A stretch of DNA of 8,432 nt from an uncultured Actinomycetes bacterium (GCA_903848435.1 CAINGG010000425.1:1-8432); one strand, 5' to 3'. Shown: positions 1 through 7,115, counted from the stretch's first letter. Notes: generated from the letters alone by a model not told the origin. A program made the numbers and translations.

Positions 1-2
1 CG

Positions 3-314
3 CTTGCGGCTGTCTCCGGCCTGCTCACCCTGGCCGCCCCGCTCATCGCGTCGCTCTGCGGGCAGCCGGCCCGCGGGCTCGCGACGACCGACGCCCTGCT
101 GCTCGAGGGCGCGACGCCGCACCCGCAGGACACCCGCCTGGTGCCCGTCATCCTGGAGCGCGGCGACACCGACGTCGTTGCGCGGCGGCTGCGTTTCGGC
201 GGACCCGCGATGCTGCGCGGACTGGCGCTGGCAGACGGCATGGCGGTGATCCCCCCGGGCGCCGGCGGCCGCGGCACGCGCGTCGAGGTGCTCCCGCTCC
301 CCTCCATCGCCTGA
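3..314 (+). CDS. moeA: Molybdopterin molybdotransferase (MoeA-like), C-terminal part; 5' end outside window
   Basis: Partial gene of 103 codons, open to the left edge, with stop TGA at 312-314. MoeA proteins insert molybdate into adenylylated molybdopterin in the last step of molybdenum cofactor synthesis in the cytoplasm. What is visible is the tail of the MPT-binding domain, a hydrophobic helix (AAPLIASLCG) where the family's NPVSA region is followed by a helix. After it comes the beta-barrel domain IV, with R-[LV]-P-V, then MLRGLALADGMAVIPPG and a final VEVLPL strand. That order (surface strand, S/M-L-x-x-L-A-x-ADG-hydrophobic-P, then VxVLPL) is the usual MoeA C-terminus. The N-terminal catalytic half is not in the window, so paralogues of the MoeA/Glp type cannot be told apart. 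The gene ends 23 nt before the K+ channel gene on the same strand. Confidence 0.78.
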   Translation, partial: LAAVSGLLTLAAPLIASLCGQPARGLATTDALLLEGATPHPQDTRLVPVILERGDTDVVARRLRFGGPAMLRGLALADGMAVIPPGAGGRGTRVEVLPLPSIA

Positions 315-323
315 GCAGGGCGC

Positions 324-329
324 TACCGT
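324..329 (+). promoter_or_regulatory. Possible -10 element of a near-leaderless promoter for the channel gene
   Basis: TACCGT fits the actinobacterial TANNNT -10 consensus and lies 8 nt before the GTG start at 338. A transcript starting here would have almost no 5' leader, and no Shine-Dalgarno sequence is visible before the GTG. No -35 match is seen at the proper distance. Read-through from moeA is an equally good explanation of expression. Confidence 0.35.
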
Positions 330-337
330 CTCTAGAC

Positions 338-1447
338 GTGGCCCCTAAGCGGCAGCGCACGTCCTCCCTCGACCTGCCCAGTGGGCCAGAGGCCGAGGCG
401 CTGGTCGCCCGCATCAAGTTGCCGTCCAAGTCGTGGGGCCCGATCCGCAACATCCTCGTCCGCCTCGCCCTCGCCGTCGGAGCGCTCGTCGTGGCGGGAG
501 TCGTCGTCTATCTCGAGGGCGACTGCTACGCCGACCGCGGTGACATCGGCGGCATCACGTGGGTTGACGCCTTCTATTACGCCACCGTCAGCCTGTCGAC
601 CACCGGCTACGGCGACATCGTCCCGGTCTGCGAGTCCGCGCGCGTGGTCAACATCTTCGTGATCACCCCGCTTCGGTTCCTGTTCCTCATCGTCCTCGTC
701 GGCACGACCATCGAGGTCCTCACGCGCAGGACGCGCGAGGAACTCCGCACAACCCGCTGGAGGCAGCGCGTGCATGATCACACCGTCATCATCGGATTCG
801 GCGTCAAGGGCCGCTCGGCCGCACGCATGCTTCTCGACAGCGGAGTCGAGCCGCTCTCCATCGTCGTTGTTGCCCGCGAACGCTCGGAGATCGAAGAGGC
901 CAACCGCATGGGCCTCGCCGGCGTCATCGGCGACGCGCGACGCGAGGACATCCTCCGCGACGCCGCGACCGAGCGCGCCGCCAAGATCATCGTCGCCACG
1001 GACGAGGACGACACCTCGGTGCTCGTGACCCTCACCGCCCGCCGGCTTGCCCCCAAGGCCGAGATCGTCGCCGCCGTGCGCGAGGCGGCGAACGCGCAGA
1101 TCCTCCGGCAGTCCGGTGCCACCAGCGTCATCCCGAGCGCGGAATCGGTGGGCCATCTCATGGCGCTCTCGCTGATCTCCCCGGTCGCGGGCACCTTGAT
1201 GGAAGACCTGCTCGACTCCGGACGCGGCCTCGAAGTCATCCAGCGGGTCATCACCAAGGACGAGCTGGGCATCTCGCCCACCGAGATCGATTCGCGCGGT
1301 GAGATCGTGCTCGCGGTCATCCGCGGCGACGTCGTCCACCGATTCGACACATCTGACATCCGAATCCTGCAGAAGGGCGACCAGCTCGTCGTCATCCGGC
1401 ATACCGAGGGCAGCGGCTACACCGCGCCGTCGCGACCCGACTCCTGA
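338..1447 (+). CDS. Two-TM potassium channel with cytosolic RCK (TrkA-N/TrkA-C) domain
   Basis: A 369-aa protein starting at GTG; no other plausible start lies nearby. It is a membrane K+ channel of the MthK/Kch type gated through a nucleotide- or ion-binding RCK domain. In order: a basic cytosolic N-terminus; TM1 at about residues 36-59; a pore helix and the selectivity filter TTGYGD (88-93); TM2 at about 101-124; and a linker (EVLTRRTREELR). Then comes a Rossmann-type TrkA-N domain with glycine loop GFGVKG (153-158) and the GDA..R.D.L..A segment (198-210) typical of RCK domains. The end (about 295-355) resembles TrkA-C, with GISP, EIVLAVIRG and LQKGDQLVVI. The only two cysteines, C63 and C98, flank the pore on the predicted outside. 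It lies 23 nt after moeA and 1 nt before the quinone oxidoreductase gene, so co-transcription is likely. The physiological ion role and ligand are inferred from the family. Confidence 0.92.
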   Translation: MAPKRQRTSSLDLPSGPEAEALVARIKLPSKSWGPIRNILVRLALAVGALVVAGVVVYLEGDCYADRGDIGGITWVDAFYYATVSLSTTGYGDIVPVCESARVVNIFVITPLRFLFLIVLVGTTIEVLTRRTREELRTTRWRQRVHDHTVIIGFGVKGRSAARMLLDSGVEPLSIVVVARERSEIEEANRMGLAGVIGDARREDILRDAATERAAKIIVATDEDDTSVLVTLTARRLAPKAEIVAAVREAANAQILRQSGATSVIPSAESVGHLMALSLISPVAGTLMEDLLDSGRGLEVIQRVITKDELGISPTEIDSRGEIVLAVIRGDVVHRFDTSDIRILQKGDQLVVIRHTEGSGYTAPSRPDS

Positions 1448-1448
1448 C

Positions 1449-2438
1449 ATGCGCGCCATCGTCATCACCGAGCCGGGCGGCCCGGAGGTCCTCACCTGGC
1501 AGGACGTCCCCGACGTGGAAGCGGGCCCGGGAGAGGTGCTCGTCGACGTCGTCGCGACAGCGGTCAACCGCGCCGACCTGCTGCAGCGCCAGGGCTTCTA
1601 CCCACCGCCGCCGGGCGCGCCGGCATGGCCGGGCCTGGAGTGCTCGGGCGTCGTCTCTGCACTGGGCGCGGGCGTCACCTCGCATGCGATCGGCGATGAG
1701 GTGTGCTGCCTGCTCTCCGGCGGAGGGTACGCCGAGCGGGTCGCCGTACCTGCGGGTCAGGCGATGCCGCTGCCCCCGGGAATCGGGCTGATCGAGGCGG
1801 CGGGACTGCCCGAGGTCGCGTGCACGGTGTGGTCCAACCTGGCGATGGTTGCGCACCTGCAGCGCGGCGAGTGGCTGCTGGTCCACGGCGGCGGCAGTGG
1901 CATCGGCACCATGGCCATCCAGGTCGCCCGGGCCCTCGGTGCACGCGTCGCCGTCACCGCGGGATCGGCGGCCAAGCTCGACGCGTGCGCGGCCCTCGGG
2001 GCCGAGGTGCTCATCGATTACCGGGAGCAGGACTTCGTGTCCGTCGTCGAGACCGAGACCGCGGGCCGCGGGGTCGACGTGATCCTGGACAACATGGGCG
2101 CAAAGTACCTCGAGCGCAACATCTCGTGCCTTGCGCGCAATGGTCGTCTCGTGGTGATCGGCATGCAGGGCGGCACGCTCGCCGAGCTCGACATCACCAC
2201 GCTTCTGCGCCGCAACGCCGCTGTCTTCGCCACGACGCTGCGCGGGCGCCCGACGTCGGAGAAGGTCGCGATCTGCGACGAGGTCGAGCGGCATGTGTGG
2301 CCGTGGATCGGGGCGGGCATCGTCGAGCCCGTGATCGACCGGGTCATGCCCATCACCGATGCCGCTGCTGCCCACGCAGCCCTCGAGGCCGGCGCGGCCA
2401 CGGGCAAGATCGTGCTCGAAGTCAGCCCTTCGCGCTGA
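1449..2438 (+). CDS. NAD(P)H:quinone oxidoreductase, PIG3 type (zinc-free MDR superfamily)
   Basis: A 329-aa cytosolic medium-chain dehydrogenase/reductase. The family reduces quinones with NADPH, often by one electron. The N-terminal GroES-like domain carries the PIG3 hallmark NRADLLQRQGFYPPPPGAP (40-58) and PGLECSGVV. The Rossmann domain has the nucleotide loop HGGGSGIGTMAIQVA (146-160), followed by AGSAAKLDACAALGA and a GVDVILDNMG strand. No catalytic or structural zinc cysteine cluster is present, as expected for quinone reductases. The ATG at 1449 is chosen because homology begins there (MRAIVITEPGGPEVL). An in-frame start at 1299 would only add an overlap with the channel gene. The start lies 1 nt after the channel stop with no clear Shine-Dalgarno, which suggests translational coupling. 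Its 3' end overlaps the opposing HAD gene by 17 bp. Confidence 0.93.
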   Translation: MRAIVITEPGGPEVLTWQDVPDVEAGPGEVLVDVVATAVNRADLLQRQGFYPPPPGAPAWPGLECSGVVSALGAGVTSHAIGDEVCCLLSGGGYAERVAVPAGQAMPLPPGIGLIEAAGLPEVACTVWSNLAMVAHLQRGEWLLVHGGGSGIGTMAIQVARALGARVAVTAGSAAKLDACAALGAEVLIDYREQDFVSVVETETAGRGVDVILDNMGAKYLERNISCLARNGRLVVIGMQGGTLAELDITTLLRRNAAVFATTLRGRPTSEKVAICDEVERHVWPWIGAGIVEPVIDRVMPITDAAAAHAALEAGAATGKIVLEVSPSR

Positions 2439-3345
2439 ACGGATCGCGCTCCGACTCGGCAAGCAGCGCATCAATCAATTGAGCGACGCCCTCTTCACTG
2501 TTGGGCGGAAGCACGTGGGTGGCAATGTCGATGACATCGGGGTGGGCATTGGCCATTGCGTACGACGTGCCCGCCCAGGCCAGCATCGGCAGGTCGTTGG
2601 GCCCATCACCTGCGGCGACGACGTGCAGGGCACCGTGGCCTTCGGCGGCTGCGACGCGGGCCAGCGTCGTTGCCTTGCTGACACCGGGTGCGCAGATCTC
2701 CAGGAGTGAGTCGTCGAACCCAGCGTGGGTGACCTCGACCAGGCCATCGAGAGCGGCGTAGCCCCCACGGATGAAGGCCTCGGGATCAATGTCGAGGCCA
2801 TCGCCCGGCCGCACCAGGATCTTGACGACGTCATCGTGCTCCACCAGCTCCTCGATGGGTGCCACGTGCGTCTCTCGGGGTACCGGCCAGCGCGGGGTGT
2901 AGCCGTCGCCGAGGGCGAACTCCGTAGCGTCGGCCAGCGTGGCGTCAAGGTCGTCGTACGACGATCCGCCCGTCGGGGCGAGTCGCCCACCCGGTCGCGA
3001 CCGCTCGACGGCGAACACCACCCCTGGCATGACCGCGCGCAGACGCTCGATTGAAGCAAGGGCGTCATCGCGCGAGATCGGGAAGATCTCGGTGACGCGG
3101 CCGTCGGCAAGGTCGAGGACCACCCCGCCATTGGCCGCGATACCGACGCCGCGATGGCCGGTCATCTCGACGATCGGCGAGATCCACCGCGGGGGGCGGC
3201 CGGTCACGATGACCAGGTCGAGATCACTGTCGCGCAAGGCGTCGAGCGCCTCGCGCGTGCGGACGCCGACGGAGCCGTCCGGGAGCAGGAGGGTGCCGTC
3301 GAGGTCGGAGGCCAGGAGGCGAACTCCCGAGGGGACCGGGATCAC
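2422..3345 (-). CDS. HAD-superfamily hydrolase, Cof/type IIB phosphatase
   Basis: A 307-aa cytosolic Mg2+-dependent phosphatase. All four HAD motifs are visible: motif I DLDGT (14-18, nucleophile D14), motif II VTGR (T48), motif III lysine K224 in GVSKA, and motif IV GDGPND (246-251). About 130 residues between motifs II and III form the type IIB cap, so this belongs to the Cof family acting on small phosphorylated metabolites such as sugar phosphates or cofactors. The exact substrate cannot be read from sequence. The start is set at GTG (3343-3345) because GGAGG sits 8 nt upstream. An in-frame ATG at 3375 would add ten residues but has no clear ribosome binding site. Longer extensions run into trpB2. 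The gene is convergent with, and overlaps by 17 bp, the quinone oxidoreductase gene, and is divergent from trpB2. Confidence 0.9.
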   Translation of the reverse strand: MIPVPSGVRLLASDLDGTLLLPDGSVGVRTREALDALRDSDLDLVIVTGRPPRWISPIVEMTGHRGVGIAANGGVVLDLADGRVTEIFPISRDDALASIERLRAVMPGVVFAVERSRPGGRLAPTGGSSYDDLDATLADATEFALGDGYTPRWPVPRETHVAPIEELVEHDDVVKILVRPGDGLDIDPEAFIRGGYAALDGLVEVTHAGFDDSLLEICAPGVSKATTLARVAAAEGHGALHVVAAGDGPNDLPMLAWAGTSYAMANAHPDVIDIATHVLPPNSEEGVAQLIDALLAESERDPFSAKG

Positions 3346-3389
3346 GTGCGAAGCCTCCGATTCCACGAACGCCATGCTGTCAGGTCGGG

Positions 3390-3395
3390 TACCGT
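3390..3395 (+). promoter_or_regulatory. Possible -10 element for the trpB2 gene
   Basis: TACCGT, the same hexamer as before the channel gene, lies in the divergent gap 54-59 nt upstream of the trpB2 ATG. It would give a leader of about 45 nt containing a small 5-bp hairpin (3411-3415 with 3421-3425, loop of 5 nt). No convincing -35 box is visible, and no T-box or leader peptide with tryptophan codons was seen. Confidence 0.25.
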
Positions 3396-3448
3396 CCCCA
3401 GAACCCGGTGCTTCCCCGCCGGAAGGCCCGACAGCGAAAGGCAGATCC

Positions 3449-4816
3449 ATGGACGACACAGTGCAGCAGCACAAGTACGTGCTCAACGAAGACCAGATGC
3501 CCACCACCTGGTACAACCTGATCGCCGACCTGCCCTCGCCGCCACCTCCGCCGCTGCACCCGGGCCGCATGGATCCTGTCGGTCCAGACGATCTGGCACC
3601 GCTCTTCCCGATGGACCTCATCATGCAAGAGGTCACCGGCGAGCGTTACGTCGAGATTCCCGGCGGCGTGCTCGATGTCTACCGGCAGTGGCGCCCGTCG
3701 CCGCTCTTCCGCGCCCATCGCCTTGAGAAGCTGCTCGGCACACCCGCGCGCATTTACTACAAGTACGAGGGTGTCTCTCCGGCAGGCTCACACAAGCCCA
3801 ACACGTCGGTGCCGCAGGCCTACTACAACAAGAAGGAAGGCACCAAGAAGCTCACCACCGAGACCGGTGCCGGCCAGTGGGGCACTGCCCTCGCCTTCGC
3901 TTGCGCGCTCTTCGGCATCGAGTGCGAGGTGTGGCAGGTCGGGGCGTCGTACGACGCCAAGCCCTACCGACGACTCATGATCGAGACGTTCGGTGCGCAG
4001 GTGCATCGCTCACCGAGCGATGTCACGGCCATCGGTCGCGAGCTCGCCAAGGATCCCAACAACTGGTCCGGGTCGCTCGGCATCGCCATCTCCGAGGCGG
4101 TGGAGGTCGCGGCGACCAATGCCGATACCCGCTATGCGCTCGGCTCGGTGCTCAACCACGTGCTCCTGCACCAGACGATCATCGGCGAGGAGGCCCTGCT
4201 TCAGCTGCAGATGGCCGGCGATACGCCCACCCACATCGTCGGCTGCACCGGTGGCGGCTCCAACTTCGCCGGCCTGTCATTCCCGTTCTTGCGCGAGAAG
4301 CTTGCCGGCAAGATCAACCCGCAGATCACGGCGGTCGAGCCGGCCTCCTGCCCGTCGCTCACTCGTGGCGTCTACGCCTATGACTTCGGCGACACCGCGG
4401 GCATGACACCGCTCATGAAGATGCACACGCTGGGTCACCAGTTCATCCCGGACCCCATCCACGCCGGCGGCCTGCGCTACCACGGCATGGCGCCGCTCAT
4501 CTCGCATGTCTACGAGCTGGGCCTTATGGACGCCGTGGCGATCCCGCAGACCGAGTGCTTCGCGGGGGCGGTGAAGTTCGCTCGCAGCGAGGGCATCGTG
4601 CCCGCGCCGGAGCCCACGCATGCGATCGCCCAGGCGATCCGCCTGGCCGAGCAGGCCAAGCAGACCGGCGAGGAGACCGTGATCCTCACCGCGCTGTGCG
4701 GCCACGGCCACTTCGACCTTGCCGCCTACGAGAACTTCCTCGCGGGCAACATGGTCGACGAGTCGCTGTCCGACGAGCGCTTCGCTCCGGCCCTGGCCAA
4801 CCTGCCGCAGGTCTGA
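3449..4816 (+). CDS. trpB2: Tryptophan synthase beta-like PLP enzyme, TrpB2 type (stand-alone)
   Basis: A 455-aa cytosolic PLP enzyme of the TrpB2 group. It condenses indole with L-serine (or O-phosphoserine in some characterised relatives) to give tryptophan. Recognisable parts are the proline-rich N-terminus (LPSPPPPPLHPG, 28-39) of TrpB2 proteins and the PLP lysine K116 in GSHKPN. The catalytic acid is E138 in TETGAGQWG, and the phosphate-binding GGGSN loop is at 268-272. The TrpB2-type end CGHGHFDL (417-424) replaces the SGRGDKD seen in classical TrpB1. Its length exceeds TrpB1 (about 400 aa), as is typical for TrpB2. The ATG at 3449 has GAAAGG 7 nt upstream. The in-frame stretch back to 2939 is an artefact over the HAD gene. 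No trpA, trpC or other trp gene is adjacent, so it probably salvages indole or has a separate role rather than working in a classical synthase complex. A strong hairpin follows the stop. Confidence 0.93.
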   Translation: MDDTVQQHKYVLNEDQMPTTWYNLIADLPSPPPPPLHPGRMDPVGPDDLAPLFPMDLIMQEVTGERYVEIPGGVLDVYRQWRPSPLFRAHRLEKLLGTPARIYYKYEGVSPAGSHKPNTSVPQAYYNKKEGTKKLTTETGAGQWGTALAFACALFGIECEVWQVGASYDAKPYRRLMIETFGAQVHRSPSDVTAIGRELAKDPNNWSGSLGIAISEAVEVAATNADTRYALGSVLNHVLLHQTIIGEEALLQLQMAGDTPTHIVGCTGGGSNFAGLSFPFLREKLAGKINPQITAVEPASCPSLTRGVYAYDFGDTAGMTPLMKMHTLGHQFIPDPIHAGGLRYHGMAPLISHVYELGLMDAVAIPQTECFAGAVKFARSEGIVPAPEPTHAIAQAIRLAEQAKQTGEETVILTALCGHGHFDLAAYENFLAGNMVDESLSDERFAPALANLPQV

Positions 4817-4827
4817 TCCGATCCCCC

Positions 4828-4867
4828 GACTGAGGGGCGTTCCGCGTGAGCGGGGCGCCCCTCAGTC
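4828..4867 (+). terminator. Nested hairpin, probable terminator after trpB2
   Basis: A perfect 12-bp inverted repeat pairs GACTGAGGGGCG (4828-4839) with CGCCCCTCAGTC (4856-4867). The 16-nt loop contains a further 4-bp stem, CCGC (4842-4845) with GCGG (4850-4853), closing a GTGA tetraloop. It starts 12 nt after the trpB2 stop and lies between two convergent genes. Only a short T-poor tail (GCATTCTC) follows, as is common for actinobacterial terminators. It may also stop transcripts arriving from the lipoprotein gene on the other strand. Confidence 0.72.
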
Positions 4868-4875
4868 GCATTCTC

Positions 4876-4912
4876 CGGGCGGAAAGTGTCACCTGGTGAA
4901 GCACACCGCCCG
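4876..4912. repeat. Second inverted repeat between convergent genes, possible terminator on the - strand
   Basis: CGGGCGG (4876-4882) pairs with CCGCCCG (4906-4912) around a 23-nt loop. The loop itself holds the near-palindrome TCACCTGGTGA (4889-4899). It lies 20 nt beyond the stop of the - strand lipoprotein gene, a suitable place for its terminator. The stem is only 7 bp and no T-tract follows on the - strand, so the role is uncertain. Confidence 0.35.
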
Positions 4913-4932
4913 AAAGACGGCCATCACCCTGC

Positions 4933-5811
4933 TCACGACGTGGGCAGGCTCCAGCGCGCAATGACCTGGGTGAGCGCGCTTTCGTCATCGCCCGTCGTCA
5001 GTCGACCGGTCAGCGTCACAGAGCCGAGCCTGCCCTTGCGCGGTGCGACGAGGGTGACGCTGATGTCACTCAACTGCACGCCATCTCCGGTGACCTCGCC
5101 GACGATCTGCGCGCCGGGGCGATCGATCGCGACGTACGTGCCCTCCTGCGCCTGTCCGTCCGGGCCGATCAGTTGCACGACGGCCTGCTGATTGCGGCGC
5201 CCAGTGACGACAACCTGCGTGGAGATGCCCGGCGCGACCTCCCGCTCGACAGACACGGCGCCCGCGACCCCGTCGAGCGTGAGCGAGACCGGGCCGAGCG
5301 AGGAGTTGGTCGCGGGTTCCTGCCCGAGCGGGCTGATATCGAGCACGAGGGTGCCGTCGGGCCGCACGCTGGCACTGAGCACCGTGAAGGCGATATCGCC
5401 GGCGGGACTGGCAAGCAATCCGCTCGGGCCCGGCTGCGCCATCGCCGCCGTCGTTCCGTCGTCGGATGGCCGCCAGCCCAGGCTGAGCATGGCCTGCTCC
5501 GTCGACATCGTGCCGGCGAGGCGCTGCGGCGGGCCGGTGAACCACGAGACCTGGTTCTGCGTTCGGGCAAGCGTCAGGCGAATCGGATCGCCACCGGAGA
5601 CGAGCGAGGCATCCTCTGCTCGCTGCACGAAGACGACCTGGCTACGCGCGGATCCAGGTCGCACGGGAGCGGGCACGGGCGTGATCGTCGGCGCGGGCGT
5701 GGGAGTTGGCGACGCACCCGTGGGTGGCGGACTGGATGTGGGTACGGCGGTTCCGGACGGCGAGCAGGCCGCGACGAAGGTGAGGCAGAGCGCGGCAGCG
5801 AGCCGCCGCAT
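4933..5811 (-). CDS. Predicted secreted lipoprotein of unknown function
   Basis: A 292-aa protein not assigned to a named family. The N-terminus is a lipoprotein signal: MRRL, a hydrophobic core, and the lipobox VAAC with C16 as the lipidation site. It should therefore be anchored to the outer face of the membrane. Residues about 18-52 form a Pro/Thr/Ser-rich flexible linker. The rest is rich in beta-type alternation and has few charges. A segment NQVSWFTGPPQRLAG (86-100), followed by a TLVLDISPL strand, recalls a 'WFxDRPxRxAG' pattern I associate with uncharacterised exported proteins; this is only a weak memory-based match. The start ATG overlaps the serS stop by 1 nt (TGATG), and no Shine-Dalgarno is visible. 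Translation is therefore probably coupled to serS. The link to seryl-tRNA synthesis is likely positional, not functional. Confidence 0.8.
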   Translation of the reverse strand: MRRLAAALCLTFVAACSPSGTAVPTSSPPPTGASPTPTPAPTITPVPAPVRPGSARSQVVFVQRAEDASLVSGGDPIRLTLARTQNQVSWFTGPPQRLAGTMSTEQAMLSLGWRPSDDGTTAAMAQPGPSGLLASPAGDIAFTVLSASVRPDGTLVLDISPLGQEPATNSSLGPVSLTLDGVAGAVSVEREVAPGISTQVVVTGRRNQQAVVQLIGPDGQAQEGTYVAIDRPGAQIVGEVTGDGVQLSDISVTLVAPRKGRLGSVTLTGRLTTGDDESALTQVIARWSLPTS

Positions 5812-7115
5812 CAGGACGGCCGGAGGACGTCGGTGCCGAGGAAGGGCTGCAGGGCTGCCGGCACGCTGACCGATCCGTCAGCCTGCTGGTGGTTCTCGAG
5901 GATCGCGACGATGATGCGGGGCATGGCGCACAGCGTGCCGTTGAGCGTCGCGAGCGCCCGCGTCTCATCGCCATCGCGCATGCGGATGCCGAGGCGACGA
6001 GCCTGGAACTCCGTCGTGTTGGAGGTCGAGGTGACCTCGCGGTAGGTGCCCTGGGTCGGGATCCACGCCTCGATGTCGAATTTGCGGGCGGCGCTCGACC
6101 CCAGATCGCCGGTGGCGACGTCGATCACGCGGTAGGGGATCTCGAGCTTGTCGATGAACTCGCGCTCCCACCCGAGGATGCGCTCATGCTCAGCCTCGGC
6201 GTCCTCCGGACGGCAGAAGACGAACATCTCGACCTTGTCGAACTGGTGCACGCGGATGATGCCGCGAGTGTCCTTGCCGTAGGACCCGGCCTCGCGACGG
6301 AAGCACGACGACCAGCCGACGTAGCGGAGGGGGAGCGAATCAGCAGGCAGGATCTCGTCGGAGTGCAGTCCGGCGAGCGGCACCTCGGCGGTGCCGACGA
6401 GATACATGTCGTCCGACTCGATGCGGTAGACATTTTCGGCCGCCTGGCCGAGGAAGCCGGTGCCCTCCATCGCGCGCGGAGACACGAGCACGGGCGGGAT
6501 CACCGGAATGAAGCCGTAGGACGTCGCCTGCGCGATGGCCAGGTTGAGCAGAGCGAGCTCGAGCATCGCGCCGGGCCCGGTGAGGAAGTAGAAGCGCGAT
6601 CCCGACACCTTGGCGCCACGCTCGACGTCGATGGCGCCGAGGAGTTCACCGAGCTCGAGGTGATCTCGGGGCTCGATACCCTCTGCTGCGAAGTCGCGAG
6701 GCGTGCCGATCACCTCGAGGACAGCGAAGTCAGCCTCTCCACCGACCGGCGAGCGCATGTCGACGACATTGGAGACCAGCAGCCAGGCCTCGTCTGCCTC
6801 CTGCGCGGCGCGCGTCGCCTCAGCATCGGCCTGCTTCACCCGGTCGGCCAGACCCCCCGCTTGCGCCATGAGCCCGTCGAGCTGGGCCTTGGCTGCTGAA
6901 TCCTCGGGGTTCTTCTTCACCGCTCCCTGGAGCGGACCGATCTGCTTCGACAACTGCTTCTGCTCGGCCCTCAGCTCGTCGTAGTCGTGCTGGGCCTGGC
7001 GGCGCTGCCGGTCGAGTTCGACGAGGCGATCGACGATCGCGACATCCTCGCCACGACGCGACTGTGATTCGCGCAGCACATCGGGCGACTCGCGAAGGAT
7101 CTTGGGGTCGATCAC
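5811..7115 (-). CDS. serS: Seryl-tRNA synthetase (class II)
   Basis: A 434-aa cytosolic enzyme that charges tRNA-Ser (and tRNA-Sec where present) with serine. The N-terminal MIDPKILRESPD start and a long charged helical hairpin (about residues 26-110) form the tRNA-binding coiled-coil arm. The class II core follows, with TAE (242-244), motif 2 CFRREAGSYGKDTRG (271-285), the serine-binding TSTSNTTEFQARR region (362-374) and motif 3 LNGTLCAMPR (391-400, R400). Length and all motifs are normal for bacterial SerRS. The start is GTG at 7113-7115, which gives the canonical N-terminus; no Shine-Dalgarno is present, but a TAACCT -10 box lies 6 nt upstream, which points to leaderless initiation. Downstream it is coupled to the lipoprotein gene. 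It is divergent from the SET-domain gene. Confidence 0.97.
   Translation of the reverse strand: MIDPKILRESPDVLRESQSRRGEDVAIVDRLVELDRQRRQAQHDYDELRAEQKQLSKQIGPLQGAVKKNPEDSAAKAQLDGLMAQAGGLADRVKQADAEATRAAQEADEAWLLVSNVVDMRSPVGGEADFAVLEVIGTPRDFAAEGIEPRDHLELGELLGAIDVERGAKVSGSRFYFLTGPGAMLELALLNLAIAQATSYGFIPVIPPVLVSPRAMEGTGFLGQAAENVYRIESDDMYLVGTAEVPLAGLHSDEILPADSLPLRYVGWSSCFRREAGSYGKDTRGIIRVHQFDKVEMFVFCRPEDAEAEHERILGWEREFIDKLEIPYRVIDVATGDLGSSAARKFDIEAWIPTQGTYREVTSTSNTTEFQARRLGIRMRDGDETRALATLNGTLCAMPRIIVAILENHQQADGSVSVPAALQPFLGTDVLRPS

Noticed and set aside
332..1567. Long - strand open frame (411 codons) opposite the channel gene
   Set aside because: Its translation is low-complexity, Asp/Arg/Gly-rich sequence mirroring the third-position GC bias of the channel gene. 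It has no recognisable domain and lies wholly opposite well-identified genes.
1392..2474. Long - strand open frame (360 codons) opposite the quinone oxidoreductase gene
   Set aside because: Antisense shadow of a confidently identified gene; Arg/Asp-rich, with no motifs.
2939..3448. N-terminal extension of trpB2 by 170 residues
   Set aside because: It covers the HAD gene on the other strand, is Arg/Ser/Pro-rich without homology, and the ATG at 3449 has a good ribosome binding site and the expected TrpB2 N-terminus.
3376..3448. Tryptophan attenuator or T-box in the trpB2 leader
   Set aside because: Only a 5-bp hairpin and a 6-bp GCTGTC/GACAGC repeat are present. There is no Trp-rich leader peptide, no T-box core and no antiterminator pair.
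3376..3636. N-terminal extension of the HAD gene beyond 3375
   Set aside because: It would overlap trpB2 and places extra non-homologous residues before the DLDGT motif, which normally lies near the N-terminus.
5889..6899. + strand open frame (336 codons) opposite serS
   Set aside because: Shadow frame; the - strand serS is unambiguous and the + translation has no family features.
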